From assembly GCA_024635885.1 (NCBI GenBank), contig JAGXIA010000078.1, positions 1-20,580 on the forward strand: a stretch of DNA of 20,580 nt. The letters run 5' to 3'. The translations under genes and the position numbers were made by a program. The notes below the pieces were generated by a model. The model saw only the letters and a program-made list of their open reading frames with translations. It was not told the DNA's origin and searched no databases. Below, one piece after another: positions 7,308 to 16,587 of the stretch. The stretch's first letter is position 1. Each line of letters starts with the position of its first letter. Origin of the DNA: Helicobacteraceae bacterium (GTDB lineage Bacteria; Campylobacterota; Campylobacteria; Campylobacterales; Sulfurimonadaceae).

Positions 7308-8672
7308 ATGTTAGAAAAGTCGACAGAACTTCACGATAAATTTTGGGAAATTTTTTCTCAACAAGATAGAAATAAAATTGATGAGTTTAAACTGTATATG
7401 GATAAATTTGCAATAAACTTTAATCTATATAAAGATGGAAATTTCATAGAACAATCTTTACCTTTTGATGTAATACCGAGAATTATTTCAAAAAAAGAGT
7501 TTACAAAAATTGAAAAAGGTTTACAACAAAGAGTTCAAGCCTTAAACCTCTTCTTAGAAGACTTATACACAGATGCTAAAATCGTTAAGGAAGGTATTGT
7601 TCCACAAGAATTTGTAGAACAGGCAAGTGGCTACTTAAAAGAATTCGTTGGCTTTTCTCCATCAAAAAAAATCAGGGCACATATAAATGGAATCGATCTC
7701 GTTAAAGATTCTGCTGATGATGAGTGGGTTATTCTTGAAGACAATTTAAGAGTACCAAGTGGTTCCAGCTATCCACTGTCAATTCGCGACACTTATAGAA
7801 AAATTTATCCTGACTTTTTTGAACATATGAAAATTGACCCTATTAAAAACTACCCGAGTATTATTGCTAATGCGATGGATTATGTTAACACTGGTGGTTT
7901 GAATGTCGTATTGACTCCGGGAAGATATAATTCAGCTTACTATGAGCACAGTTATCTTGCAGAAAAGTCTGGTGCCTTACTTGTTCGTCCACATGAACTT
8001 ACAGTAGTAGATAAAAAAGTATATTTTAAAAACTATAATGGAAAACTTATTAGAGTTGGTTCAGTGTATCGTAGACTTGATGATGAATTTATGGATCCTA
8101 AGTTTTTTAATCCTGAGAGTCTTATAGGTGTTCCGGGAATAGTTGAATCTTATTTAGCTGGTAATGTTGCTCTTTTAAATGCTATTGGAAATGGCGTTGC
8201 TGATGACAAAGGTATATATTATTTTGTTCCCAAGATGATTAAATACTATCTTGGCGAGGAACCAATACTTAAAAATGCACCAACCTACCTTCCTTATTTT
8301 AAAAAAGATATGGAATATATCTTTAATAATATGGAAAAATTAGTTATTAAAGATGTTGCAGAGGCTGGTGGATACGGTGTATTATTTGGTCATGAGATGT
8401 CAGCTATACAAATGGAAGATTTAAAAACAATCGTGAAAGCAAATCCAAGACGTTTTATTGCTCAAGAACTCATTGAGTTCTATGATGAAAAGTGTTACTT
8501 AAATAAAGATTTACAAGACAGAAAAGCAGACTTTAGAGCTTATGTTGTTGTAGCTGAAGACGTAAAAGTTTGGAATTGCGGACTAACAAGATATGCACTT
8601 GAAGAGGGCAACTATTTAGTGAACTCATCCCAAGGTGGTGGGTTTAAAGATACTTGGGTAATGGAGTTATAA
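7308..8672 (+). CDS. Circularly permuted type 2 ATP-grasp protein (stand-alone)
   Basis: Predicted cytoplasmic ATP-dependent carboxylate-amine ligase of the circularly permuted ATP-grasp family (old names DUF404/DUF407); it would activate a carboxylate as an acyl phosphate and join it to an amine. The substrate is unknown. Motifs seen in the 454 residues: EDNLRVPSG (144-152), LTPGRYNSAYYEHSYLA (202-218), YRRLDDEFMDP (254-264), NAIGNGVADDKG (291-302), a likely ATP-contacting lysine K348 followed by the glycine loop AGGYG (353-357), FRAYVVV (409-415) and SSQGGGFKDTW (440-450). All family landmarks look intact. The ATG at 7308 is chosen over an in-frame GTG at 7299, because AAGAGG (7294-7299) sits 8 bases before the ATG and overlaps the GTG. 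The stop overlaps the next ATG (TAATG), so it is coupled to the alpha-E gene. Confidence 0.9.
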   Translation: MLEKSTELHDKFWEIFSQQDRNKIDEFKLYMDKFAINFNLYKDGNFIEQSLPFDVIPRIISKKEFTKIEKGLQQRVQALNLFLEDLYTDAKIVKEGIVPQEFVEQASGYLKEFVGFSPSKKIRAHINGIDLVKDSADDEWVILEDNLRVPSGSSYPLSIRDTYRKIYPDFFEHMKIDPIKNYPSIIANAMDYVNTGGLNVVLTPGRYNSAYYEHSYLAEKSGALLVRPHELTVVDKKVYFKNYNGKLIRVGSVYRRLDDEFMDPKFFNPESLIGVPGIVESYLAGNVALLNAIGNGVADDKGIYYFVPKMIKYYLGEEPILKNAPTYLPYFKKDMEYIFNNMEKLVIKDVAEAGGYGVLFGHEMSAIQMEDLKTIVKANPRRFIAQELIEFYDEKCYLNKDLQDRKADFRAYVVVAEDVKVWNCGLTRYALEEGNYLVNSSQGGGFKDTWVMEL

Positions 8673-9349
8673 TGGAAAAATATATTACAGGAAATGTAGC
8701 TACAAACCTATACTGGTTGGGAAGATATTTAGAACGTACCACAATCACATTACGTGAAATAAGTACTGCATATGATAAAGTAATTGATATTGATAAAGAT
8801 GCTGGTGTTAAATTGTATGATAAATTTGATGTAAAATTGAAATATGTAAATGCCTATGACTTTTTAAAAGAAGCTATATTTGGTGAGCATAATGCAAATA
8901 TCTTAAATATTTTAACAAATGCGCGAGAAAATGCAATTATCTGTCGTCACCTTCTAGACAGTGAAGCATTTGGTGAAATCATAGCGCTTCATGCACTATT
9001 CCTGAGTACTTACAATAATCATTTAGAGATTGATTATAACTTGATTGATCAGGCACAATCTCTTATTGGTGAAATCTTGAATGCACGTTCAAGGAGAGAT
9101 CACAAAGCACTGAGTGACTCTTTTTTTAGAATAGGTAAAATTGTTGAAGAAGCAGATTATCGCATTAGATTTCATGAAGAAGAAGACCAAGAAATTATTC
9201 AGTCTATTTTTAAAGAAATAGATTCTATTTGTGAATCTTTAACTAAAGATCACGAAGAATTACCTAAAATACGAAGAGTAGGAGGAGCTACAAAAGATGA
9301 TCTTCTTACTTCACTTAATGCCAAAGTAGATAAAATAATTACCGGCTAA
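8672..9349 (+). CDS. Alpha-E domain protein
   Basis: A 225-residue all-helical protein of the alpha-E family (DUF403), the standard partner of circularly permuted ATP-grasp ligases. The N-terminal signature NLYWLGRYLER (12-22) is clear; the rest is a helical bundle rich in Glu and Asp, with segments such as NARENAIICRHLLDSEAFGEI. The biochemical role is unknown; computational work on this gene neighbourhood places it in a peptide-synthesis system. An open frame begins at 8654 inside the ATP-grasp gene, but the ATG at 8672, sharing a base with the previous stop, gives the standard N-terminus. It ends 23 bases from the end of the convergent - strand operon. Confidence 0.88.
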   Translation: MEKYITGNVATNLYWLGRYLERTTITLREISTAYDKVIDIDKDAGVKLYDKFDVKLKYVNAYDFLKEAIFGEHNANILNILTNARENAIICRHLLDSEAFGEIIALHALFLSTYNNHLEIDYNLIDQAQSLIGEILNARSRRDHKALSDSFFRIGKIVEEADYRIRFHEEEDQEIIQSIFKEIDSICESLTKDHEELPKIRRVGGATKDDLLTSLNAKVDKIITG

Positions 9350-9357
9350 CACTTTAG

Positions 9358-9380
9358 CAGCAGTGAATGAATCACTGCTG
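9358..9380. terminator. Shared hairpin between convergent genes
   Basis: A perfect 9-bp stem (9358-9366 with 9372-9380) with a 5-base loop lies between the alpha-E stop (9349) and the - strand transglutaminase. The right arm includes that gene's stop codon (9372-9374). By position it can serve as a bidirectional terminator, though no strong T-run is seen on either side. Confidence 0.55.
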
Positions 9381-10298
9381 GCTTTGAGATTGAATCTGCA
9401 GCGGTTGTATATTTTCTTTTCTCACATCAACCATAACAGACAAGTTACTATTTCCACTACTCATAACCACACCCTTCAATGGTGAAATATCATTATAATC
9501 TCTTCCTGAACCTAATAGTATATGCTGATCTTTTGGAATAATGTTATTAGTAGGATCAAATTCTATCCATCCTGAATTGGGTATATAAACAGCAAACCAT
9601 GCATGAGACGCATCAACACCAAACAGCTTTTCTTCTCCTTTTGGAGGTAATGTTTCAATATAACCACTCATATATTTCGCGGGTAGACCAATTGTTCTAA
9701 GTGCTGATATAGCAAATTGTGCAAAATCTTGGCATACACCTTTTTTTGCTTCAAAAATTTCCTCAACAGGAGTGGTAATATCACTAAAACCAGATAAAAA
9801 TTTAAAATCATTAAAAATACGCCCCATAAATTCATTAGTAGCGTCAAAAACATTCCTATTTAAATGAAATGACTCTTGCACATAGTCTTTGATCTGAGGA
9901 TAACCTTTTGGGATTAGTGTAGATTCAAAAAGATACTGTTTCGCGCATAAATCATCAACATTGAATTTAGATAAACGTTCTATGGCACCGCTAAAAGTAA
10001 TGTTGTTTTCTTTTGCACGATCAACATACTTTTCGATCAGCTCTGGAAATATTTCTACCTTTGATTTACCAACGACAGATAATGATTGATGGGGTTCTCT
10101 TATCAACATATGGGTATTGCTATTGCCAAACATATCTTTAAACTCATATGATTCATAAACATTAGGCTTAATATCTAAAGAAAAATCTAATACTTTTTGA
10201 TATGAGTTATTTCTTGGTTTTAATCTTGCAATATTATGACTAAATGTCACACTGCTTTGATACTGAAACTCTGTTTTGTGGTAAATATTATATATCAT
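9372..10298 (-). CDS. Transglutaminase-family protein (308 residues)
   Basis: A papain-like transglutaminase-fold protein; members act as cysteine peptidases, amidases or acyl transferases. Seen: an N-terminal beta-rich domain starting MIYNIYHKTEFQY (the bacterial transglutaminase N-domain), then the core with nucleophile C189 in KKGVCQDFAQF, H232 in DASHAWFAVY and D248 in WIEFDPTNN. The triad is complete. The C-terminus is glutamine-rich (IQSQSQQ). No signal peptide, so probably cytoplasmic. It is the last gene of the - strand operon, starting 2 bases after the stop of the ATP-grasp/alpha-E fusion. Target unknown; the context suggests it cuts or joins the product of the ligases beside it. 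Confidence 0.9.
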   Translation of the reverse strand: MIYNIYHKTEFQYQSSVTFSHNIARLKPRNNSYQKVLDFSLDIKPNVYESYEFKDMFGNSNTHMLIREPHQSLSVVGKSKVEIFPELIEKYVDRAKENNITFSGAIERLSKFNVDDLCAKQYLFESTLIPKGYPQIKDYVQESFHLNRNVFDATNEFMGRIFNDFKFLSGFSDITTPVEEIFEAKKGVCQDFAQFAISALRTIGLPAKYMSGYIETLPPKGEEKLFGVDASHAWFAVYIPNSGWIEFDPTNNIIPKDQHILLGSGRDYNDISPLKGVVMSSGNSNLSVMVDVRKENIQPLQIQSQSQQ

Positions 10299-10300
10299 AA

Positions 10301-12796
10301 CTACTCATCATAATGTGAAAAATATGTATTTGAAAATTCATTGGAACACTTTAAAAACAGATCTGATAATTTTGCTAAAAGTTCATCCAATTCTAAATAA
10401 ACACCTTCTTCTTCTTTAATTTGTATTATTGTTTTTAAATCTACAGATTCCAACAATTCTTGAACTTTCATAAGAGCATCTTCATATGGTGTCAAAATTA
10501 CTTTTGCTTTAGGTAGTAATTTAAAATCCTTCAAAAGCTTATCAGCAACATATGTTAATGATTTTGGAAACTGTTTATTAAGTATTAAAAAATCAATAAC
10601 ATTTTCTAGATTTAGAGAACTTTTATAATGTGATCTATACGCATTGAAACTCTCCATAGAATTAAGCATTCCTTCTAACAAAGTATTTCTAATTGTTTTG
10701 TCTAACTTTAAACAAAGTATTGATCTCGCTTTAGAAATCAAAAGAAGGGCATCTTCTATTTTGTGGCCTATTTCAAATAAAACAAGACCTTGTTCTTTGA
10801 AAATACTCTCTTTTACAAGTTCTTTATAGGCCATTAGATAAATTAAAAATTTATCAAGTTCACTAGCTACAACAAGAGTTGAGTCCCCTTTTCTGTATGC
10901 AAACTCATTCCACTCTTTTTGCATTTTTTCAAATAATTTCCAAGATTCTATCGTTAGTAAATCTTTTAGATTAATATTAGTATTTGACAACATTGATATT
11001 GTAAAAGACAAAGAGCCTGACCTATATGTATCTTTAATCACTGAAGTTATTTCAACCATTGGAAAAATTTCAAGATTCTCTTTATTATTTAAATCCATAA
11101 AACCTGGGTAAGTCTTAGTCATATGTGTTAAAGCATTTTGTAAAATAATTTGCGATTCTTTTGAGGTCACAACTTCATATCTATAAAAATTTGTAATTTT
11201 TTTAATAATATGAATAAGTAATCTTGTTGTAGAAATAGATCTTGCAAGATATCTTCCAAGCCAAAACAGATTCGTAGCTTTTAGTGTTGATATTTTGTGA
11301 ATTGATGTTTCAACATATCTAGTATGATTTAAAATATTTACTGGTGCAATATTGTAATCATCTTTGCCAAGAATCCATAAGTCTTTACTTATTCCTCCTT
11401 GCTTAGAAGAAACAATGAGACTGTCTTTGTTTTCAGACACTCTGACAAGTCCGCCATTCATAACTGAGTAGCCTTCATCTGTTTTAAGAGAATATGCTCT
11501 TACAACTACATTTCTAGGCTCAATAGCATCATCATTAAAATAAGGTACGGTAGAAAAATCAACTTCTTCTTGAGCAACATATTTATGAGGATTCTGCAAT
11601 AATGAGTCTACTAAGCTACTGCGTTCTTCTTGAGATAATTTTTTTCCGAAATATATTCTAATCTGTTCTGTTCTATCTATTTTTTTCACTATTAGCGTAT
11701 CTAAATTTGCCAGGACATAGTCGAGTGCTGTCTTTTGTCCGCACCACCATGTTGCAATTTGAGGAAGTATCAGCTCTTCTTTTAAAAAGTATTGTGCAAT
11801 TTTTTTCATAAAAGGATTAAGTCCAACATTTTCAACAATAGCACTTCCTATTGGATTTATCATATTTAAATTATCTTGTCTCATAGCTTCAACAAGTCCG
11901 GCAATTCCTAATTCTGAATCATTTTTTAACTCTAGCGGGTCACAGTATCTGTCATCAACTCTTCTTAAAAGTGTGTTGATTTTCTTAAGACCACCTAGAC
12001 TTTTTAGCCAAAGAGATCCATTTTTCATCAATAAATCTTCACCTTGAAGCATCTTAATCTCTAAATGAGAGCTTAAGTAGGCGTGTTCAAAGTAAGTTTC
12101 GTTATGAGGTCCTGGAGTAAACAATGCAACAGTTGAAAGGTCTCCGCCAGACAACTTTTTCAACAGAGCTTTATACTCTTCAAGAAAAGAAGCCAATTTC
12201 TGTCTTTCAACATTAGGATAAAGATCTTGAGTAATACTGTTCATAGTCAGTCTGTTTTCTATTGCATAACCTAAGCCTGAGGGGGCTTGTGTTTTGTCGT
12301 TGACAACCCACATTTTTCCGTCTGGTCCACGAGCCAAGTCTGTTGCATAAAAGTATAGATTGAAATCTTCTTTATATCCGAAGTCAAAAACTTCACTTGA
12401 AAAACCCTTGTGACTAAAAATAACTTCAGCAGGTACTATATTGTCTTTTATAAGTTTTTGTTCAGAGTATAAATCTTTAAATATCAGATTGAAAAGCTTA
12501 GCTCTCTGCTTGAGTCCTTTCTTGATGTCATCCCATTCTTCCTCTCCTATAACAAAAGGAATTGGATCCATGCTCCATGATCTGTTTACAGGTCCGTCAA
12601 GGTCATCATAAATATTATATGTAACCCCATTATCTTCTAAATACCAGTCAATTTCAGCTTGTTTTTCTCTTAGTTTATATAAGCCTGCATCTTCTATCTC
12701 TTTGACAACTTCTTTCCAGTTTTCTCTGATATTTTGATCACTATCATGCATCTCATCAAAAGATGATTCAGAAATATAACTGTCAAAAATATTCAT
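10301..12796 (-). CDS. Fused circularly permuted ATP-grasp and alpha-E protein
   Basis: An 831-residue fusion of the two activities encoded separately at 7308-9349. The ATP-grasp half (about 30-480) shows NDKTQAPSGLGYA (166-178), FTPGPHNETYFEHAYL (226-241), LLRRVDDRYCDP (276-287), NPIGSA (314-319), TWWCG (349-353), VRAYSL (432-437) and SSKQGGISKDLW (463-474). The alpha-E half begins near 505 with NLFWLGRYLARS (509-520). Differences from the stand-alone protein: the AGGYG glycine loop is absent (TLIVKKIDRTEQIRIYFG at that place, 367-384), and the ER after the alpha-E signature is AR. The ATG follows the stop of the upstream gene with no gap (TAA-ATG), so it is coupled to the amidoligase gene. 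Such fusions are known in the family; the substrate is unknown. Confidence 0.88.
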   Translation of the reverse strand: MNIFDSYISESSFDEMHDSDQNIRENWKEVVKEIEDAGLYKLREKQAEIDWYLEDNGVTYNIYDDLDGPVNRSWSMDPIPFVIGEEEWDDIKKGLKQRAKLFNLIFKDLYSEQKLIKDNIVPAEVIFSHKGFSSEVFDFGYKEDFNLYFYATDLARGPDGKMWVVNDKTQAPSGLGYAIENRLTMNSITQDLYPNVERQKLASFLEEYKALLKKLSGGDLSTVALFTPGPHNETYFEHAYLSSHLEIKMLQGEDLLMKNGSLWLKSLGGLKKINTLLRRVDDRYCDPLELKNDSELGIAGLVEAMRQDNLNMINPIGSAIVENVGLNPFMKKIAQYFLKEELILPQIATWWCGQKTALDYVLANLDTLIVKKIDRTEQIRIYFGKKLSQEERSSLVDSLLQNPHKYVAQEEVDFSTVPYFNDDAIEPRNVVVRAYSLKTDEGYSVMNGGLVRVSENKDSLIVSSKQGGISKDLWILGKDDYNIAPVNILNHTRYVETSIHKISTLKATNLFWLGRYLARSISTTRLLIHIIKKITNFYRYEVVTSKESQIILQNALTHMTKTYPGFMDLNNKENLEIFPMVEITSVIKDTYRSGSLSFTISMLSNTNINLKDLLTIESWKLFEKMQKEWNEFAYRKGDSTLVVASELDKFLIYLMAYKELVKESIFKEQGLVLFEIGHKIEDALLLISKARSILCLKLDKTIRNTLLEGMLNSMESFNAYRSHYKSSLNLENVIDFLILNKQFPKSLTYVADKLLKDFKLLPKAKVILTPYEDALMKVQELLESVDLKTIIQIKEEEGVYLELDELLAKLSDLFLKCSNEFSNTYFSHYDE

Positions 12797-15700
12797 TTAC
12801 TGTTTTGCCCACTTTCTTCTTAAATCTAAAGTATTTGGATATTCTAAACTTTGATCTACTTCTTGAAATAAGAACACTTTGTCTTCTGGTCTCTCTTTAA
12901 AGTTAACTGCTCTGTTAGCACCATTTACATTTATTAAACTCTGTTGCACCACTGATGATGAAACATATTCTATTGCACCTTGAGTGTGATTAAAGTCTTG
13001 GAATCTGTTTATTCTTCTTGATTCCGCTTCACCGGCATTAATTGGGAAAGTCTCATATGTTCTTCCTCCAGGATGAGAAACATAATATGTCATACCGCCA
13101 ATTGATCTTTCATTCCATTTGTCTACTATGTCAAAAGTCAATGGTGTATCAACTCCAATAGTTGGATGCAGAGCTGACCATGGCTGCCATGCTTTATATT
13201 TAACTCCTGCGACATACTCACCTTCAACTCCCGTAGGACTTAAAGGTATAACAACTGAGTTACATGTCAGTACATATCGCTCCGGCACAAAGTTATTTAC
13301 TTTCACCTGTACTCTCTCTAAAGAGGAATCTACATATCGTGATGTTCCCTGAGAGCCACTTTCTTCACCAAGTACATGCCAAGGCTCGATTGCTCCACGA
13401 AGTTCCATATGTACATTCTCTACAGTTGCCATTCCATAGAGTGGAAATCTAAACTCAAAGAACGGGTCAAACCAGTCAAGCTCAAAACTGTAGCCTTCAT
13501 TATTTAAAAACTCTACAATATCTTTAATGTCTTCTTTTACATAATGCTCTAATAAAAATTTATCATGAAGCTGAGTTCCCCAACGAACCAGTTTATGTTT
13601 GTAGGGCTTTCTCCAAAATAGTGATACAAGCGTTCTGATAAGAAGATTCTGCATAAGTGCCATTTTAGGATGTGGTGGCATATCAAACCCTCGAAGCTCC
13701 AAAATACCAAGTCTTCCTGTGCTTGAATCTGGTGAATAAAGCTTATCTATACAAAATTCAGATCTATGAGTATTACCTGTAATATCTGTTAACATATGGC
13801 GAAAAAGTCTATCTGTAAGCCAAAAAGGAACATCCTCACCTACTGGAATTTGAGAAAATGCAATCTCTAGTTCATAAAGGTTTTCCATTCTTCCCTCATC
13901 TACACGAGGCGCTTGAGAAGTTGGACCAATAAAAGCCCCTGAAAAAAGATATGATAGACCTGGATGATGCTGCCAAAAAGTAATGAGACTTCTAAGAACT
14001 TCCGGACGTCTAAGAAGTGGGCTATCCTCAGGCTTCATGGCCCCTATGGTAACATGGTTACCGCCACCTGTCCCAGTGTGTTTTCCATCAAGCATAAATT
14101 TTTCTGTTCCAAGACGGGATTCTCTTGCGTCATTGTAAAGAGTAAAGAGATTTGACGTTAAATCTTTCCATGAACTAACAGGCTGAATATTTACTTCAAT
14201 AACACCCGGATCTGGGGTAACTTTTATAGTCTCTAAACGTAGATCATGCGCCGGTTCGTAACCCTCTAAAACAACTTTAATATCCAATTTTTTTGCTACT
14301 GCTTCTATGGAAGCTATAAGATCTAAAAATGCATCAGTATGATTTAAAGGAGGCAAGAATATATAAAGTTTCCCCTTTCTTACTTCAATATTTAAACCTG
14401 TTCTAATAAAAGTAGCAGCAGGATCATTTTTGATTGTAAGAGTCTCACCCTCTTCTAAACGTTTTGTAGCTTTTTTTAGAAATTTTTTAAGCTTTGGTGC
14501 TTTAGCAAAAAGATCCGGTTCAAAATGTAGAGGCAGTTCATTTTCAGGTTTTTCTATCAAAGAATCCATAGGAAGTCTAAGACCTAAAGGTGAATCACCC
14601 GGAATTAAGAAAAGTTTTCCTCTTCTAAACGACCAAAATGAGGTCATCCATTGATCCTCAGCATAGTTTAATGGTAATACATACCCGACAGGTTTACTTA
14701 AACCTTGGCCCAATACTTTTGCAATAGTATTTCTCTCTATCGCATTATCTATATCGTAATATAATGGGTCAATATCAATAGGAAGTTCTGCCTCTTTCAT
14801 TATGTAATGAATAGGGTCTTCAAAAGCAGTAAGAACAGTTTCATTACTTACTTTTAATGTAAGAGCCAAAGAATCAATGAAATTTTTAGCATCTTCATCG
14901 CTATAAGTATACGTTTCATTCATGTTAGCTAATAAATTTGTATCTTTCCAAATTTTCTTGCCGTCTTTTCGCCAGATAATTGAAGTTTGCCATCTTGGAA
15001 TCGGCTCACCAGGATACCATTTACCTTGAGCATAGTGAAGCATTCCACCTTTACCAAAAGAGCTTAAAAGTCTTCTGGCAAGAGTATCTGCCAACTCTCT
15101 TTTTTCTGGACCATCAGCTCCTGTATTCCACTGGTCTGATTCCATATCATCTATAGAAACAAAAGTCGGTTCTCCCCCCATTGAAAGTCTTACATCGTTT
15201 GCTTCAAGTTCTGAGTCAACGTCATAACCTAATTTGTTTATAGCATCCCATTGGTCATCACGATATGGTTTTGTAACACGAGGTGACTCAAAAATTCTTG
15301 TAACTGTGTTAGAAAACTCAAACTCTGTTTCGCATTTGTCACTTAAGCCTTCAATGGCATGAGCACTTTCATAATGTGCAGTACAAGCAAGAGGAATATG
15401 CCCCTCACCTGCGAAGAGTCCGCTTGTAGAATCAAGCCCAACCCAACCAGCGCCTGGTAAGTAAACTTCTGTCCATGCATGTAAGTCTGTAAAATCTTCT
15501 TCAGGACCACTTGGACCATCAAGCGATTTTTCATCCTGAGCAAGTTGTACTAAATAACCAGATACAAATCTTGCGGCAAGGCCTAAAGTTCTTAACACTT
15601 GGACAAAAAGCCAAGCGTAATCTCTACAACTTCCTAATTTCTTATCTAAAGTAACTTCACACGCTTGAACACCTGCTTCAAGGCGAACTGTGTACTTTAA

Positions 15701-16165
15701 GTAGTTGTATATTGCACTGTTTAGATAAACAAGAAAGTCATTAATTTTACGCTCTTTTAGGTCAAGTGTTTTCATAAACTTTTTAAGCTGTTTAGACTCC
15801 TCAGTCACTTCAAAATATGGAGTCAATTCTGCCTTTATAGCAGGCTTGTATTCAAATGGATATTGTTCAGCATACTCTTCAACAAAAAAATCAAAAGGGT
15901 TGATAGAAGTCAAATTTGCGATAACTTCAACCTCAATGCCAAACTCTTTCACTTTTTCAGGAAATACAACTCTTGCCAGATAATTACCATAAGCATCTTG
16001 CTGCCAGTTAATAAAATGATTTTCAGGTGTTATTTTCATAGAGTATGCCTCAATCGGCGTTCTACTATGAGGAGCTGGACGAAGTCTGATAGTATGCGGA
16101 GAAAGTGAGATATACTTATCGTATTTATAGTGTGTGTTATGAGAGAGTACAACTTTTAATGCCAC
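12797..16165 (-). CDS. Transglutaminase fused to DUF2126 putative amidoligase
   Basis: A 1122-residue two-part protein, the usual size for this family. The N-terminal transglutaminase (about 1-290) has a beta-rich leader (MALKVVLSHNTHYKYDKY) and triad C180 (GSCRDYAW), H229 (DLHAWTEVY) and D245 (WVGLDSTS). The C-terminal DUF2126 part (about 320-1122), classed as a putative amidoligase related to glutamine-synthetase-like ligases, has LSMGGEPTFVS (327-337), GKWYPGEPIPRW (381-392), PDPGVIEVNIQP (651-662), TGTGGGNHVTIG (697-708) and ELRGFDMPPHPKM (823-835). The likely job is forming an amide bond on a peptide or amino acid and then processing it; this is inference. The start is GTG (16163-16165), with AAAGGA 7-8 bases upstream. 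It is the first gene of a three-gene - strand operon. Confidence 0.9.
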   Translation of the reverse strand: MALKVVLSHNTHYKYDKYISLSPHTIRLRPAPHSRTPIEAYSMKITPENHFINWQQDAYGNYLARVVFPEKVKEFGIEVEVIANLTSINPFDFFVEEYAEQYPFEYKPAIKAELTPYFEVTEESKQLKKFMKTLDLKERKINDFLVYLNSAIYNYLKYTVRLEAGVQACEVTLDKKLGSCRDYAWLFVQVLRTLGLAARFVSGYLVQLAQDEKSLDGPSGPEEDFTDLHAWTEVYLPGAGWVGLDSTSGLFAGEGHIPLACTAHYESAHAIEGLSDKCETEFEFSNTVTRIFESPRVTKPYRDDQWDAINKLGYDVDSELEANDVRLSMGGEPTFVSIDDMESDQWNTGADGPEKRELADTLARRLLSSFGKGGMLHYAQGKWYPGEPIPRWQTSIIWRKDGKKIWKDTNLLANMNETYTYSDEDAKNFIDSLALTLKVSNETVLTAFEDPIHYIMKEAELPIDIDPLYYDIDNAIERNTIAKVLGQGLSKPVGYVLPLNYAEDQWMTSFWSFRRGKLFLIPGDSPLGLRLPMDSLIEKPENELPLHFEPDLFAKAPKLKKFLKKATKRLEEGETLTIKNDPAATFIRTGLNIEVRKGKLYIFLPPLNHTDAFLDLIASIEAVAKKLDIKVVLEGYEPAHDLRLETIKVTPDPGVIEVNIQPVSSWKDLTSNLFTLYNDARESRLGTEKFMLDGKHTGTGGGNHVTIGAMKPEDSPLLRRPEVLRSLITFWQHHPGLSYLFSGAFIGPTSQAPRVDEGRMENLYELEIAFSQIPVGEDVPFWLTDRLFRHMLTDITGNTHRSEFCIDKLYSPDSSTGRLGILELRGFDMPPHPKMALMQNLLIRTLVSLFWRKPYKHKLVRWGTQLHDKFLLEHYVKEDIKDIVEFLNNEGYSFELDWFDPFFEFRFPLYGMATVENVHMELRGAIEPWHVLGEESGSQGTSRYVDSSLERVQVKVNNFVPERYVLTCNSVVIPLSPTGVEGEYVAGVKYKAWQPWSALHPTIGVDTPLTFDIVDKWNERSIGGMTYYVSHPGGRTYETFPINAGEAESRRINRFQDFNHTQGAIEYVSSSVVQQSLINVNGANRAVNFKERPEDKVFLFQEVDQSLEYPNTLDLRRKWAKQ

Positions 16166-16216
16166 GAAATATCCTTTAACTTTTGAGTAGAATAGATGAT
16201 TTAAATTTATGATTGT

Positions 16217-16222
16217 ATTATA
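16217..16222 (-). promoter_or_regulatory. Promoter -10 box of the amidoligase operon
   Basis: On the - strand this reads TATAAT, in the context GTGATATAATACAATC, about 50 bases upstream of the GTG start of the transglutaminase/amidoligase gene. No clear -35 box is seen. It implies that the three-gene operon has its own promoter and does not depend on read-through from the transglutaminase pair upstream. Confidence 0.5.
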
Positions 16223-16365
16223 TCACTCTATACTCTAATCTAACATTAGGATTTGGTTAAAGAGTAACTTTGCTTAGCCCTATCTCCCCTGAGTTTTTTT
16301 TCGTTATGAGGCAGTCCTAGAAAAAGATAGTTTCCACATGCCCCCTCATAATAATTTTACACGCT

Positions 16366-16437
16366 CGTCATTGCGAGGAACGATGCAATCTCTGTGCGTA
16401 TGAAGTAGACTGCCGCGCTTCGCTTGGCACGTGACGG
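16366..16437. repeat. Degenerate dispersed repeat of the CGTCATTGCGAGG type
   Basis: The segment opens with CGTCATTGCGAGGAACGA and GCAATCT, and closes with TGCCGCGCTTCGCTTGG and GTGACGG. The two ends are partly inverted copies (CGTCA at 16366-16370, TGACG at 16432-16436). This matches, from memory, a palindromic intergenic repeat widespread in bacteria whose full form is CGTCATTGCGAGG..GCAATGACG. This copy looks eroded: the right end has GGCACGTGACG where GCAATGACG is expected. Confidence 0.5.
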
Positions 16438-16460
16438 ACACACACTAAGTTTCAACCCTC

Positions 16461-16489
16461 CGTCACACTCAACTTGACTGGGTGTCTAG
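16461..16489. repeat. Palindrome with CGTCA head and AACTTGA loop
   Basis: A 7-bp stem (16465-16471 with 16479-16485, one T.G pair) around the loop ACTTGAC, preceded by CGTC. The layout, CGTCA plus a short palindrome around AACTTG, is shared in inverted orientation by the palindrome at 16870-16890. Both look like members of one family of small dispersed palindromes. Confidence 0.45.
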
Positions 16490-16587
16490 CCTGAATTAAC
16501 GTTATATTTCCACATGCCGTGATATTTCCACTTTCCTTCTCGTTCTAATAAATCAATCCGTCAGATAATTTTGCAACACCTGCAGAG

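Noticed and set aside
16366..16490. CRISPR array or spacer-like pattern in the repeat island
   Set aside because: The repeats are few, unequal in sequence and orientation, and not regularly spaced; no cas genes are present.
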